A DNA stretch of 64,000 nucleotides from Tetrahymena thermophila SB210 (Eukaryota; Ciliophora; Oligohymenophorea; Hymenostomatida; Tetrahymenidae), in NCBI RefSeq assembly GCF_000189635.1, contig NW_002476417.1, forward strand, positions 1-64,000, in the 5' to 3' direction. The notes under the pieces were generated by a model. That model did no database searches. It saw only the letters and a list, made by a program, of their open reading frames with translations, and was not told the origin of the DNA. Of the stretch, positions 38,801 through 52,200 are shown in pieces; the stretch's first letter is position 1; the number at the start of each line of letters is the position of its first letter. The translations under genes and the position numbers were made by a program.

Positions 38801-39595
38801 TAAATAGAATAGATTGAATTATAAGAGAAAAAAAATGTTAATTCTAAAGGAGTTACCAACAATTTCTAAGCAGCTGGTAAAAAAATTTAAAGTAACGAAT
38901 TTCATTAAGTAAAACTTTAATTATTTTTTAGGGAACAATTATGATGAGAAAGATGTTTTTGAAAATGGATCTAAAAATATGTAGAAAGGTAAAAAAATTA
39001 ATTAGAAAATCATATTTTTTATTGTTTTAAGATCTAAAATTTAACTTTTTACTCTAAATATTTTATGAAAAAAAATCTTCCATTATAAGAATTAAGTAAA
39101 TTTATTAAATAATAAAATAATACAAAAAAGGATACAAAAATGATGAGTAAGATTGAATAAAAGATAAATTTTATAATAGTTCGGCAGGTAAAAACTGTGA
39201 GGCACAAACCTAAAAACTAAATTTAGAATGATAAACATCTTTAAAATACAAAAAATGTTTTCAATCAAGACAAAAATGAATATGAAGAAATCTCATGTGA
39301 TTAAATAATTCCTAAGAAACGATAGAAAATTTTTTTCAGTTTATAAATAAAAATTTTGTTTTGTAAAAAATTAATTTTGTATAATAGCAAATTATATAAA
39401 TAAGATTATATGTAAATATATATATCTATCTAAGTATTTCTTTTTAACTTGTTTTATTTTTAACTAAATATTTATTATTTATTTATTTAATTGAAATTTA
39501 AAAATATCAGAAATAATTTATAAAAAAACTATTTTTGTTTTAAAATGTATAAAATGATTCAATTAAAATTTAAAATTAAGAAAATTAAAAAATGA
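26856..39595 (+). CDS. Giant beta-helix/EGF-like/multi-TM surface protein
   Basis: An intron-rich gene of about 12.7 kb. Introns placed with confidence are 27369-27730, 28712-28809, 29287-29339, 29859-29996, 30549-30604, 34682-34809 and 35815-35891; another begins at 37614 and several follow. The order is: hydrophobic leader (LIFSLIYFIVNINLY); a repeat region with recurring SIPG/SIPN strands that looks like a beta-propeller; a parallel beta-helix with GGAIY-type turns (34.3-34.9 kb); Cys-rich EGF-like knots (35.6-36.1 kb); several transmembrane helices with a YWWWE motif (36.1-37.5 kb); and a hydrophilic cytoplasmic tail of small exons. This is the large ciliate transmembrane protein type, resembling bacterial Pmp-like helices. 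A surface adhesion or sensing role is inferred. The formal stop is 39593-39595; coding-like composition fades after 39,345, so the end is uncertain. Confidence 0.8.
34290..34900 (+). repeat. GG(A/S)I/LY beta-helix turns in the giant gene
   Basis: Seven turns spaced roughly 25-40 codons apart: NGGSIYI, GGAIYSD, GGTIYAT, YGGAISA, NGGALYL, SGGALML and HGGAIRY. This is the signature of Pmp-like right-handed parallel beta-helices. Intron 34682-34809 falls between the fifth and sixth turn. Confidence 0.8.
35640..37613 (+). other. EGF-like knots and transmembrane block of giant protein
   Basis: This sub-region of the giant gene reads CVRGEVYLPRCGNCIINQCD, then CANGTYSLIDP and, after the 35815-35891 intron, CDAKYNSCNGN and CAEGFIGALCQSC. 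Hydrophobic helices follow: VFLAFTGLYIFFQIY, LLFTFVQCAFLLALVIIFY, FPLLILTFIFSTFIYPLIIF and further ones up to about 37,440. The motif PQYWWWEIMKMTMRQ precedes the last helices. It defines the extracellular-to-membrane boundary of the protein. Confidence 0.8.
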
Positions 39596-40276
39596 TTTTT
39601 AACGACAATTATATTCAATTTAGTACAAATTTACTTTTGCAAAATTATTTTAAAATTTAAAAATTAATTATTTAAATGTAAAAACTTTTTAATAAAATAT
39701 AACAATTTATGATAAATAATAAAGTTTAAACAAATTAAAAGATATAAATTGCTTAAATACTTCAATTAATTTATTTGTTTATTCAACTTTATTATTCAAC
39801 AAAAAAAGATGAATAAAATTAAAGATATCACTTTCAAATTTTTGCATTGCCTATTTCATAATCAAATCAAATTTTTCATTTCAATCTCATAAGATGTAGA
39901 TATTATAATTAATTATTAGAAAATCTTGTTAAATTTTGTAGATTTTAAACCCTTTTAATTAAAATTGGTAATTACACATAAGTTGTACTAATTTATAATT
40001 GAAAACCATGATCAAATACTCATATTTCTTTTTTTCTTAATTTTTATGTTAACATTTTCTAATTTAAAAATGAATAAATTCCTCTATATCTTTTATTAAT
40101 TTTACTTTTAAATTTTGTAATTATTTTAATAAAGAAGAGTAAATTACTACTTATTTATAAAATATTAAACTAAAGAGATTTCTTAAATACTCATTAATCT
40201 TTTTAAGATATTCTATTGTAAATTGAAACGATATTTAAAGGGTAGAGGTGATTAAGGATAACAAATAAATAATATA
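39596..40276. other. AT-rich spacer
   Basis: Spacer between the giant gene and the 927-residue gene, both plus strand. I see no gene or structured element. Confidence 0.5.
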
Positions 40277-43191
40277 ATGGATACAATTTAAAGTATATCC
40301 TAATAAAATTTGTAGCCATAAAACTAGGATTAAGATGATTTCATCCTTTTTAGAGAGATTAGTTAAGGAATTAATTAATAGTGTTTGGAATAAATAAAAA
40401 CAAACTAAAATGATTTTCAGCAGCAGAAGTAATTATCACTTTAAATTTATATCCTCAATTATACCAACTTATTTAAGTTTTACAATCATTTTTTCTATGA
40501 TATAAAATTCTCAAAAAATGCCATTTTAATTATTCATTTAATTATCAATCATTCAATAGATTTGAAAAAAAATTGTGGATGCTTGGTGACAGAGCGATAG
40601 TATAGAAATAGCTTGAATTATTTAGAAATTTTATGAAAAGATTTTAAAAGATTAGCAAATTTTAGCATATTAGCTAAAGTATCAGTAAATAAGATATTTA
40701 AAATTGCACAAGCGAATAATAGCTGAATAGCTTATCAACATACTGGAAAATGATATTTTCTATTTTTGAAATAATTACTGATCACTTGTTGAATTACTTT
40801 AGAAATTCGTTTTTATTTCTTGATAGTGAAACAGACTTTAAATACTTAAAAAATGGTTCAAATGTATCTTATTCAATAAATAATTTTTCTGTATAGACTG
40901 CTTTAGGTTTAAATTGTAGCTTGAGCTATATATAAAAGCTTAGATTGAAATATAATATAAATGTTCCTAAAATAACTTATCTAAGAATAGAGAAATCTAT
41001 AAATAGTTAATTGAATTAAGATATATACCAAATACTAAACGATGGAATATATAATTAAAGTTATGAAGAAGAATTTTAAGACTAGATTTAGTTTATATGT
41101 TTATCAGATGTTGATTTAGAAACAAGCAATAAAAATTAAAAATATTATAAATTAGATAGAAATAATAAATTTAAAAATGAAGATAGTTTTTAAATTATAA
41201 TAAATAATGTGTTGGAAGATATCAAACTCTTTTAAAGTTAATATGTGATTATTACTTATCCTTTTGATTTAGAAGAGGGGTTAGGTAGCAATATTTAAAA
41301 ACCATTTTTTTAGAATAAATTATTTAAATATTTACTTTTAGAGCTATAAAAGATTACAAATGATAAAATAATGGTAATAACTACTTCAGATAATTATTCG
41401 ATGAGTAACAATTAAGCAATAGTTAATTATTAAAAATTAAACATCTAAAAAAAGCTCGCTAGAACAATTAAAATATTAAAAAATGAATATTAAAATGAAA
41501 TTGATCTTACTAATTCTTTCATTAGATCCGTTTAATAAGATCAATATGATTTTACTTCTTACAGAAACTGCAATATTACTGATAAAATTCTTGAAGATGA
41601 TTTCAAAGATAATAAATAAATAAAAAAATTATATAATTAAAATCAGTGGGTTTCCTCTAATAATAATCATTAAAATTCTAACTTCATCATTCAACTTTAA
41701 AATGATATGAACAAAAAGATCAAATTCAGAACTACTCTAAATAGTAGTGCACTAAAATTAGAATAAAATTAACTAAACATGGAAATTTATGATAATAAAG
41801 ATATTTTCATAGATAAATTAGTGTAGTTATTTCCTCTACATATTTAAATTTAACCAAAAATATAGAAAATATAGGACGATAAAATTAATATTTAATCTAA
41901 TCAAAATCCTAAATTTTAATAAAAATAATGTTAACAAGAAGATTAACAACAAGAAATAAAATAAATTATATAAATTAAAGAAGAAGATAAGTAACAGGAG
42001 TAAAAGAACGATTAGTAATAACAAAATTAACATTCTCTAAATTTAAATCATTTTGGATAATAGTTTTTAGAAGAAGCATAAGATGAATTCGAATAAGTAA
42101 AGTAATAAAAAAATATGGAATAGAAATAAATTGAATAGTAAACTGAATAAAATAAAGTAGAATAAGAAGAAGAAGAATAAGATGAATAATTAAAAAGATA
42201 ATAATTAGATCATGAAAAATAAATTAATATTTAAAAAGAAATGTATTTGCTTAATATTAAAAACAGCAGTGATAATGGAAAAATCATGTATTTTAATTCT
42301 AATTTATAGTTAGAAAAGTCAGAATTCATAAAATTTAGATTATAAATTGATGACCGTTCAATAATTTTAAGTCAAACAAGTACATTTTCTTGTGTGAGAT
42401 AAGTTGGGCAGCAGATAGAAATTTATTTAAGTATTTCTTAGGAGTGTAAGTAAGCAAACAAAGAAATTAAGGAATTTAACCCACAAATGTTATTTTACTG
42501 CTAAATCAGTTAAAATCTCGTCTAACTCGATACAATTAACTTTGCTGAATATATAGATGTCGACTATTTATAAGATGAGTTACAACAAAGGTCAATCACT
42601 TGCGATGAATAGTTTTTATATCTTTTAAATGGTGTATTTTAGTAGAGAGATTCTACTATTTTAGAAATGTAAACTTGTAAAAAAATTGATTTAGTAAATA
42701 AAAAATTGATCTAAATGGATTAATGCCAATTTTTAATATAAGATGAAGAAACAACACCAATTTATTTATTTAATACCTAAGACAACATATTTTATGGAGG
42801 CATCCCAATCTTTGGTAACGGAGATGATTCAAATTAAAATTTGTTGATGCAGGTATATGATAAGCAAGAAAACCGCTGGTACTCACATCAAACAAAAATA
42901 AAAGAAGATTGCAAGTACATTTTTTGCAGTGGCAAATAAAAAAATTCTTTTTATTAATTAGTATTCAAATAAAAATTGAAATAAAAGAACAAATAAGTTT
43001 AAAATTATATATACACAGTCAATTTGTATAAATTGGAAGGTGAAGCCTTTAAATAAACTCAATTACCTGAAATAACTCTAGAGCTAAGCTAGAGATAATT
43101 TATAGTAACAAACAATAATATTCCAGGTAAGGTAATGATATCATCATGGGAACATAGCATTGAATTAAAAGATATTCATGTAGAATAATGA
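40277..43191 (+). CDS. Unknown 927-residue Gln-rich protein
   Basis: Two exons, 40277-40428 and 40560-43191, with a 131-base intron; the summed length is in frame and ends in TGA. The N-terminal 50 residues are Gln-rich. A predicted helical block (KLWMLGDRAIVQKQLELFRN) follows the junction. Residues about 150-490 are mixed, with strand-like stretches (YVIITYPFDLEEGLG, KIMVITTSDNYSM). Residues about 540-650 are a Gln/Glu/Lys low-complexity coiled-coil segment. The C-terminal 280 residues are globular with scattered cysteines (FSCVRQVGQQIEIYLS, DNIFYGGIPIFGNGDD). I recognise no family. There are no membrane helices. Confidence 0.75.
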
Positions 43192-43685
43192 AAATATTAA
43201 CTAAATTAAATTAACTTAATTAATAAAAACTGTTTATATTTTTAAAAATTACTATTTTGAGCAATTATTGAAGTTAATTTGCCTATTAATTTGTCATTAA
43301 ATTAATAGATAATTAATTTATTTTAATAAAATAATTTATTTATTTTTCTTAAAAAATATTTAAATCAAATCAAATATAAAAAAAAAAATAGTGTTAAATT
43401 AGATATTTTATAATATTTTAAAAAACAAACTATTAGTTAGAGTTTAATTATAATATAAATAGAATTTCTTTAATGAGTTATTCTTTTGAATGAAATGTAA
43501 AAAAATAAATATATATATCTTAATTAGTTGAATCAATCAAAAGTTATAAAAATAACTATAATAATTATTAAACAGTTTAACAAAGAAATTATTATTTACT
43601 TTTTATTTTTTCTCTTTAATATTCAAATAAGCTAAGCAAACAAAGTAGAATTCATTAGATAGCTAGGTTTCTACCTATTTTACCC
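43192..43685. other. AT-rich spacer
   Basis: Upstream of the 278-residue gene. I see no gene. Confidence 0.5.
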
Positions 43686-44613
43686 ATGATTAAGTATAAA
43701 AGCCTTAAAACTTATGAGAGATTAAAATAAATTTAAATAGAAAATCCTGTTTTTGAGTTATCTGAAAGGGATGAAATTGATTAAAAATTGCAGCTATATT
43801 GCAATTAATTCAAACAAAAAGTATTTCCTGACGGGTTTATTAAAGACACTTAAAAGCAAGCAGGTTAATAAGAAAAGGCGCCCTCCTAGGAGAACTAGAA
43901 AAAAGTTTATTTTAAAGAATAGCTACCAACAACAGCTTAAAATATCCCTTCTGTAGTTGAATTTGGAGAAAATTTTTAAAGTTTCATCGATAATAAATTT
44001 AAATTGCAATTATAAAGAAATATGAACAAAGAGAATTCTGTAGTGAAGATGTTTGGTAATGCTCTAATAGCAACTGTATTTTAATCTTTAGTCATTAAAA
44101 CGATTGAATCTCTTTATAAAATTCACATCAACATTGAGACTGATATTCCAATATCTTCTAAGTACTTTATTCTTTGGTTATTTATATCTCATCTACTAAG
44201 AAAAATTAAAATAAAACATTTTACAAAGATAAAAATAAACACTTACTTATAGTAATCCATTTTCTAATTATAGTGTTTTAAAAGCATTTGATATATCAAC
44301 TATAGTCCTGAGCTCCTTTAAAACTTAGCAAGAAAAAGCTGATTACATTCTTAGTTGTATGGACAAAACCATATCATAAATGTTTAACAGTTTCAAAGAA
44401 AAGTAGGAGGTAAAAGAAAAGAAGCAAGAAGAATAGGATAAAAAAGATGCCAAGAAATAAAATTAGAAAGCTAAAGATGATCATTTTCCCTGGCTGAGAG
44501 TTAAAACTAAATATGAAAGTTTAAGGAAAAAGTTAAATACTTCAATTATAGAAAAGCTAAATGATGTAAATATCATTTATATTATTTTCAAATTTACTGG
44601 CGCTTTTTTATGA
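43686..44613 (+). CDS. Unknown 278-residue protein
   Basis: Exons 43686-44161 and 44253-44613 with a 91-base phase-2 intron join in frame (837 bases with stop). The N-terminus is hydrophilic and Gln-rich with a globular stretch FELSERDEIDQKLQLYCNQF. The middle reads VVKMFGNALIATVFQSLVIK, moderately hydrophobic. After the junction comes FSNYSVLKAFDISTIVLSSF, a Lys/Gln/Glu-rich segment with coiled-coil character, and a mildly hydrophobic C-terminus (IIYIIFKFTGAFL). The ATG at 43753 that a standard-code search would choose is in another frame and is not used. Function unknown. Confidence 0.72.
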
Positions 44614-44811
44614 AATAGCAAATTAATTCCTAAACTAATTTTTAAATTACTTAAAATCTTCAATAAATAAATTAATATTCTAAACATACACAAAATTATT
44701 ATTTTTTAAAATTATTTGAATGTTTTAAGAATAGAGATTTTAAAAATGTAATTAAGTAAATTTATTTGAAATAAAAAAATAATTCAATATCACTACACAA
44801 TATAATTTGAA

Positions 44812-47800
44812 ATGTTTTTTGATAAATTATCAATATATTTTGATTAAATTCTATTATCCGTTAAGAAATTAATAATTATTTTTTTTATTATCTATTTTTA
44901 ATTTAATTATTGTTTTATAATAAAAGTATGAGAATTTAGTTTTAGTTTTAGAGAAATTAAAGGAAAAACAAGAATTAAAAAAGTAAGGTAAGGATACACA
45001 AGCATCTAATGTGAAATATGTGTTGAAAAATATAACACCTACAAGCACAAAAGATATTTTTTAGAACATGAGCAAATATGGAAATCCAAGGACTTAGTAG
45101 TTTTTATCAAGACTTGGGCTGTCAGATAAACATGAAAAATTATAAAATGCTTCATAGCTGATGAAAAAACAAAAATAGTCCCTAGATGAAATTAGAATGG
45201 ATGATGCTTAGTTAGATGATGAGTAGGAATAGATTTCCACAGATTCAAAAAATATAAATTCAGAAGAACCTTTGAGTAAAGTTTAAAACTTTTGGGATTA
45301 GAATAAAGAAAAAGCATTTAAATAATGCAGATAAGAAAAGAAGTAGCTCTATTCTAACGAAGTTGCTAGCTCATCATGGAACGAAGTTGGGTTTTTACCA
45401 TTTGTTTAAAAATATATAATTGAAATGAAAAAATCTATGTAGAGAGGTAAATACAACATTTTTAAAATAATATTACAATTTAGTTTTAAAACATAGATCA
45501 TTTACTTGATAGATACGCTGATGGTGAGTGGTTAACTGCTGAAGAACTTAAACTGTTAGCCAACACTAGTGAGCTACTAAACTCTTGCATAGATAGAAAG
45601 TTTATGTAAAGTGCAGTAGATGTGATTGATAAGGATATAATATAAAATGTAAATATTAAAAATCTTCAAATAAAAATCATAATCTTTTCATTTTAAAATT
45701 TAGCTCGAACTAGGGTTAGCTGAAGACATTTTAAAAAACTACGAGGAAATATAAATAGCAATAAAGAAAAGCAGACAGGAATTCATTAAAAATTCTCTTT
45801 AGAAATCATATGAAAAACTTCGTCAGTATGATTAGAAAAAATAAAAATAATGGGAATAGTATTAAAACAAAGAATATCATGCTAAAAAGCAGAAGATGTT
45901 TACAGCAGTTTGTTATAAGTTAGAGAGAGAAGGGAAATTCAAAGAAAAACCTCCTGAAAACTTATAAGGAGCAGAGTCTTTAAAGCTCTTCTTAGAAGGA
46001 AAAATAGATCAAGATGAAGTTATCAAAGATCTCAAAAACATAAATTATTATGCAGAAGAGCTTGAGAGTGAAATTAATAATAAAAAAAAAGAAAGAGAGT
46101 AGAAAAAACAACAAGAGGAATAATGGAAAAAGTATTTAACTTCTATATCAGAGCCCAAGCAGTAGCTAAATGACAAATTCTATAAAAGTGTAACAAGGCA
46201 CTATTATCATCCTCCTTCAAAGATCTTTATCTAAGATGAACACAATGCACAAGATTATACTCCTGAAGAGATGGAAAAATACTCAGAGCTAAGTAATTTA
46301 TTTAGAAATAGTCATTTATTTTTATATATATTAGTAAAATTAACTTGAAGAAGCTTTTACCTTTTCTTCAAATTTTGTTTATTTTCAAATAATTCTTTTT
46401 GCTTAGAATTAATTGAATAAACATCTAAATATTTTTATTTAGTTGATTTGTTAGCTAATTAACTAGTTTTGTTATTAACACTAAAATAAATTTATCAAAA
46501 TATATTTTTTCAATTTTATATTTAGATAATGCTATGAAGGTTTTGAATAAAAACGAGTAAGAAAAATATAAAATTAATCTAAAAGCTCACATTGCTTTCA
46601 AGAACCCATACACTTTTAAAAATTTCTACTCAGGAGGACCAGCTAAACCTATTAGAGAAGAACCTCTCTATGTAAAAATATAATTTCAAAAATCTCATAA
46701 ATAATTCTTAATTAAAAAATGTAATTAGAAACCTTTAGATAATTAAGAAACTAAAGTAAATCCTCGAGAGCTAAGGTATATAATTATGATCTAAAAAAAA
46801 TTTAGGTAGCATAGATAGTAGAAAAAAATGAAGGAAGTACTTGAAACAAAAGAAAAAGATAAATATTATGAATATAAGTTTAAGATTGAATAAATTAGAC
46901 ATCTTACAAAATAAAACATTAAAATTTAGCAAACATCTGATAAGGCTAAAGATATCTAAATTATTAATTTAGATGAAGAACCTTAAGTCAACACCCCAAT
47001 GACATAATAGCACAAGGATTACAATAATGAAAATTTAAGTGGTAATATGTTCAAAGAAAGAAAATAGACTCGTTCAGGTACTTTGAATTAAGGCTAAAAA
47101 CTGAAAAGACCACTTACAGGAATTTCTACAAATGATCAAGAGCTTATAGAATAAGGTAAAAAAATAGACACGATGGCAAATAAAAGTACTGATTTTTTTT
47201 AAAATAATAATAATAATAACAACAACAATAAATCAACATTTGCCAATACTACAAGACCTAGAACAGCTTTAAGCCAAGGAGGCAAATTATTTTAATCTAC
47301 TAAATCTCTTTCTCAGTCAAAAGTTCCTTAAAGCTTTACTCATTCTACTCATTATACTTCCATATTTAATATTGATGAAAACTACAGCACTTCAGAGTTT
47401 AAAAGAAATGTTGACTAACTTGCTACGAAGCCTATCGAGCAGCAGCTTAGAAATGTAAAATTAATTGAAGCTGCTAAAAATAATAGATTTTGGGCTGTGA
47501 ATACTGGTAAATTTATCTTTTGCAGAAGAGACTTTTATTTGGCAAGAGATAAAATAGGATAGACTGCTCTACACTGGGCGGTTTATCATCGTAATACAGA
47601 ATTCATATAATGGCTTATCGATTAAGGATCAGATCCAAATGCCCCTGATTGTAATGGAAATACACCAGTTCATGTTGCTTTCTAATCAGATAAAATGGAG
47701 GTATTAACTATTAAATAAAATATAATAATAGTTTATATATTTATTTATTTATTTATTTATTTATTTATTTGTAAATAAGGTTATTATGATGATAATTAAC

Positions 47801-48124
47801 TAAGGAGGTGATTTAAATAATTTAAATGTGAAAGGTGAAACTCCTTTGGTATTTGGATCATAAAGTATGCTTAAATTGCTAAATCTCACTAAAGGAGTCA
47901 CATAAGTAGGATAACACACCTCAGAAACAAACTTCGATAATAACAAGCTTTTGAAATTTTTTACACAAGAAGATTTTAATTAAATGAGAATAGCCTCTTA
48001 TGGTAACCGCTTCAATGGAAAAAAGAGCTAAAAGTACTTGGGTATTGACAAAGAAAACGATTAAAAAATATCTGAATCTAAATCTTTAAAAAAATCTGAG
48101 AGTCTTGCACAGTTAATTAACTGA
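44812..48124 (+). CDS. Ankyrin-repeat protein
   Basis: 942 residues in six proposed exons: 44812-44859, 44927-45446, 45497-45648, 45704-46292, 46526-47700 and 47780-48124. All junctions are GT..AG and the frame closes. Exon 1 (16 codons) is the weakest; an internal start in exon 2 is possible. The N-terminal two thirds are charged and helical, with one EF-hand-like segment that lacks a full loop (LLDRYADGEWLTAEELKLL) and a Lys/Glu-rich coiled coil. The C-terminus carries about three ankyrin repeats: GQTALHWAVYHRNTEFIQWL, then GNTPVHVAFQSDKMEVIMMI, then GETPLVFGSQSMLKLLNL. Ankyrin repeats bind partner proteins; no enzyme domain is visible. Exon 2 is the source of both subtelomeric copies at 344-432. 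Confidence 0.85.
47738..47770. repeat. (ATTT)n microsatellite in an intron
   Basis: About eight TTTA units inside intron 5 (47701-47779) of the ankyrin gene. Length variation here would be tolerated by splicing within limits and could serve as a strain marker. Confidence 0.9.
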
Positions 48125-48834
48125 TTTTCAAAATGTTTATTTAAACAGCTAACTAACTAACTTACTTACTAAAAAAAATTACCTTATTATATTTTTTTAA
48201 TTGGTTTGAATTTAAAATTAATGAGCATCAAATAAAAGTAAAAATGTTTTCTATTTTAATTTTTTAATTTATAAATGCTAAAAAATATTAAAATTGAGTT
48301 GTTTATTTTCTAAAACATTTTATATCACTAATTGATTATTTAATTTTAATTACTCTTAATATTAAGATTATTGTCTTTTAGTACATAATTCAATAATAAA
48401 TCTAGCTTAAACTTCTAAAACACCTAAAAAAAACATTAAAAATAAATAATAATAATTAAAATATTTTAGAATTATTTTTTTGCTAATTTACACAAGAATT
48501 TATAGTTTTTTTTTTAATTTTGAATTATATACATATAATTTAGATAAAATGAAGATAAATATTTTTTTATATTTTTTTTAGCTAATATTAAAGTTATTCT
48601 ATTATTTTTTAATTATGTTTGATGCTTAAAATTATTAAAATAATATTTAGAATATTACATATTTTTTGGCTTAATATTTCTAAAATATTTAATTTTGTCA
48701 TAAATTGATAAATATTTTTTATTTTATTGATTTTATTTTAAGATAAATAAAATTATTATTTACATTTATTTCTATAGGTTAAAAAAACCCACGATAAAAG
48801 AAATTTTATTATTTATGACAAGGCCTTTAAAAAT
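48125..48834. other. AT-rich spacer
   Basis: Downstream of the ankyrin gene. Long T runs; I see no gene. Confidence 0.5.
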
Positions 48835-49149
48835 ATGTTCAACTTAGAGTAAATAACAATAGAATAAAAAAGAAAGCATAAATAATATATGGATAATATT
48901 GAAGTAATTCTTAATTTACTATTTTTAAATAAAAATACAACTCTTAACAAATAAATGCTTAATAGTAATTTATTGCTTAAATTTAAAAGAGAAGTGGTTG
49001 AAAATAAAAATCGACTAGCGTTTGTTGGTTTCTTAGTGAAAATTTCATTCATGAATTTTATTTTTAATATTTAAAAAAAGAATGTTGTGAATTATTTCTG
49101 TATGGTTTTAAATGAGTAGAATGTATACATACATCAATTATTTTCATGA
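48835..49149 (+). CDS. Weakly supported small protein
   Basis: A 104-residue frame in the ciliate code, MFNLEQITIEQKRKHKQYMD to TGA, mixed charged and hydrophobic (RLAFVGFLVKISFMNFIFNI). The opposite strand also has a 79-codon frame, but its composition looks like the antisense shadow of this one. With TGA as the only stop, frames of this length arise by chance in AT-rich DNA, so this is a low-confidence call. Confidence 0.3.
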
Positions 49150-49265
49150 TTTTGCATATGTTATTTTTTTAATCTTAAAAACAAAATTTTTTAACTAAAC
49201 ATTAAATTATATTATTAAGAAAATAAATTTTTATAAAACAAGATAAGTAGAGATTTTTTTTTGCT

Positions 49266-52200
49266 ATGTAGAGATAACCAAACATTTAGTTCTTTAAAAG
49301 TATTAAAGCAGCCATTTTAGTAGCTTTAATTGCTCTAACTGCCAATATAAAATAATGTTTGAGCTAGGAGACAGATACATTAGGAAATAATGACTATTAA
49401 TTGATAAGAATTAACAATTTATATGAAATTTAACAAAATTAAACAGCTTTGACCATTAAATTAAATTTAACATTAGACAATTTTTTTATCTAAAACTACA
49501 TTGTTATCGATGTAATCTTAGTTTCAGAATTAGAACAACCATCTAAATTTGTAGCCTGTTTAAATTTCGCTGAGGATCCTCTATTAAAAGATTAATATAT
49601 AAATGGAGGATATTATACATGCGATCAGACTGATATTTTTTCAACAGAAAAGTAGAAATAACAGCATCTTTTGGTTATAAGCATCGAAGATCCATTGTAT
49701 TAAACAAATAGGTTTCCATTTCTGACTTTTTTTTATTAATAAAATACCCCTCAAAGAAATAACACCATAATTTCGTAGAATAAATTAGTTAGGTATGATG
49801 TTTTTGCATATAATTTTAATCAATTTCCTTGCCATAATAATTGCAATGGTAAGAATGGGTACTGTAATGGAAAGGACGGAACTTGCACTTGTAAGGAAAA
49901 CTATATGGATGAAGATTGCGGAATCTTTTTATAACCTCTTACTTTATTTGATAACAATGATTCTAATAATCTAATGATTTAATCATATAAGGCTTACTTC
50001 TATAAGATTTAAATGAATAACTTATTAAAAAAAGCACAGAATAACCATATCTATTTTCATTTTAAAAAATATAATTTGAGATCTGTACTGGATATTTAAA
50101 TTTTTAATAACACTAAAGAATTACCATCTAATGAAGACAAATATGCTAAATTTAAAATGCAAATAGATGAATTTTCTATTAAAAATGTTGAATATTTTTG
50201 TTAAAATTTACCACTTAACCAAAATTTGACATCACTAGAATAAAATAACTAAACGATGGTTTAAGACGATTAAAATATGACTTAAGAATGTTTTATCATT
50301 TTAAAGGTAAGGCAAATCAGGAAACTTGAGTCCACTATTCTTTAAGTTTCTGTATAAATTTAATAAGATTAAATTACAGATTAAAAAAATGAATAAAATA
50401 AAGAAAAGCAGGTTGAAAAAGAAAGTGCGAGTATGTAAGTTAATAGCAATTTTATTATAGGAATTTTTATAGCAATAATAGTTTCTACAGTTCTTCTTAT
50501 TTTAGGTATAATAAAAATTATTTTAAAAGCATATTCTAATAAGAATATTAAAGATTAGAATAAAAATATCCCAAAAATTATTGTTTAAACATAAGTGCCA
50601 CCAAAGAAAAAATCTGTATCTTAAATAATAAAAGAAGTTAATAACAAAATACAAATAGAATAAAAAAAGAAGACTATTTTTTACAAAAAGAGACTTCTAC
50701 AATACTTCTTAATGCCAGTTTAGCAATATGAAAATACTTCTTCTGATAAAGAATTAAAAAATAATTACAATAAAGATTAAAAGGAAAAAGAAAAAAGCAA
50801 TAATTTTGATATTAGCATAGAATTATATATCTAAAAATAATATGAAAACATTGAAAATCTTGATGAAAGCATCGGAAATTCTTGTAAAAATTAAGATAAA
50901 TAGTAAATGATTGATAAAAATAGGCATGAAAAAAAGAAATGCTAATAAAATGAAAAAGAGGATGTAAAGGATTGCTAAAATAATTAGACATCTATCGATT
51001 AAAAATTATAAGATTAGAATATACCTACTACTTTGTAGGTTAATAATAGTAAAAACAAGCAATGTTGTTCTCTTTGCTTAGTGGAATTCGTAAAAGGATA
51101 AAAATTGAGAATAACTATTTGCAGCCATTACTTTCATTCTTAATGCTTAGAAGAATGGCTAGAAAGCAATGAAAATTGTCCTCTCTGCAGATAAAGCTTT
51201 GAGATAATGGATATGATTGATTATATTTCTGTTCAGTTATACTCTAAGGTTAACAATTAATAATCTAAGTAAGCAATTGGTGCATCAAGAAATTATGTAA
51301 ATTCAAGATTACAGTAAGAGTAAGAAAAAATTTCTTAGCTGAGTAACCGAGAGTTCTTGACTATTTTTAAAGAATATATTCCTGATTTTTCTAGTTAAAT
51401 AGAGTATGCAGACTAATATTAACTTCCAAATTTGAATAAAAAATCATGGAATAAAAATAAATTTTAAAAGTATTTGAATAAAAAGACAAACCAAGAAATA
51501 ATAGATTTGCAAGTATAAAATAGTAATTAGAATGAAGAGAAACAGCAAACTGATGATAATGATAATTTCTAGGAAAATTAAGAAAAAATAACTGAAAATG
51601 AAAATAGACCCAGCAATTATTCTCCTGCGAATGTAATATTTTCTAAGCAAAGAGCCTCACTAAATTAAGATAAATTAGGTTAATACTCTGCAAGTTTAGC
51701 AAAAAGCTGCTTAAAAATTGAATCTAAACAAAAGAAGCTATCAAATAGTTAAGGACTCATTCCTTCATCTTCAAATTTATCTGATGTGAATAAAATAAAA
51801 GAAAAACTGAGCAGTTTTAATTTCTAGTAATAAAAATTTATGTATAAGACTAATGTTACTTAAGAATTACTAAAAGAAAATCAAGATAATATTCATACTA
51901 GAATGACAAGTATAGGATTAGAAAGTCAGCCTAATTATTTAATTAAGTAGAGCACCTATTTACTTTAAAACGATGGATCTAGTCAAATAGCAAGTCCTAT
52001 GAGTTAAAACACTATGAATTTTCGTGCTTTCATGAGCAAATAGCCATCTTTTTATGATATAAAAGCTGATACATCTTCGCCAGAATTCTCTGAAGAAGAT
52101 TCAGCTAACAACTTTTAAAATTTCCTAAAAAATCCACAATAAAGTTTTGGAGAGAAATTAATGGATGAAATCGAAGAATCTCCAAACATTATTTAAAAAC

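Noticed and set aside
41836-42033. Minus-strand Leu/Ile-rich 65-codon ORF
   Set aside because: Antisense of the Gln/Glu/Lys low-complexity segment of the 927-residue gene.
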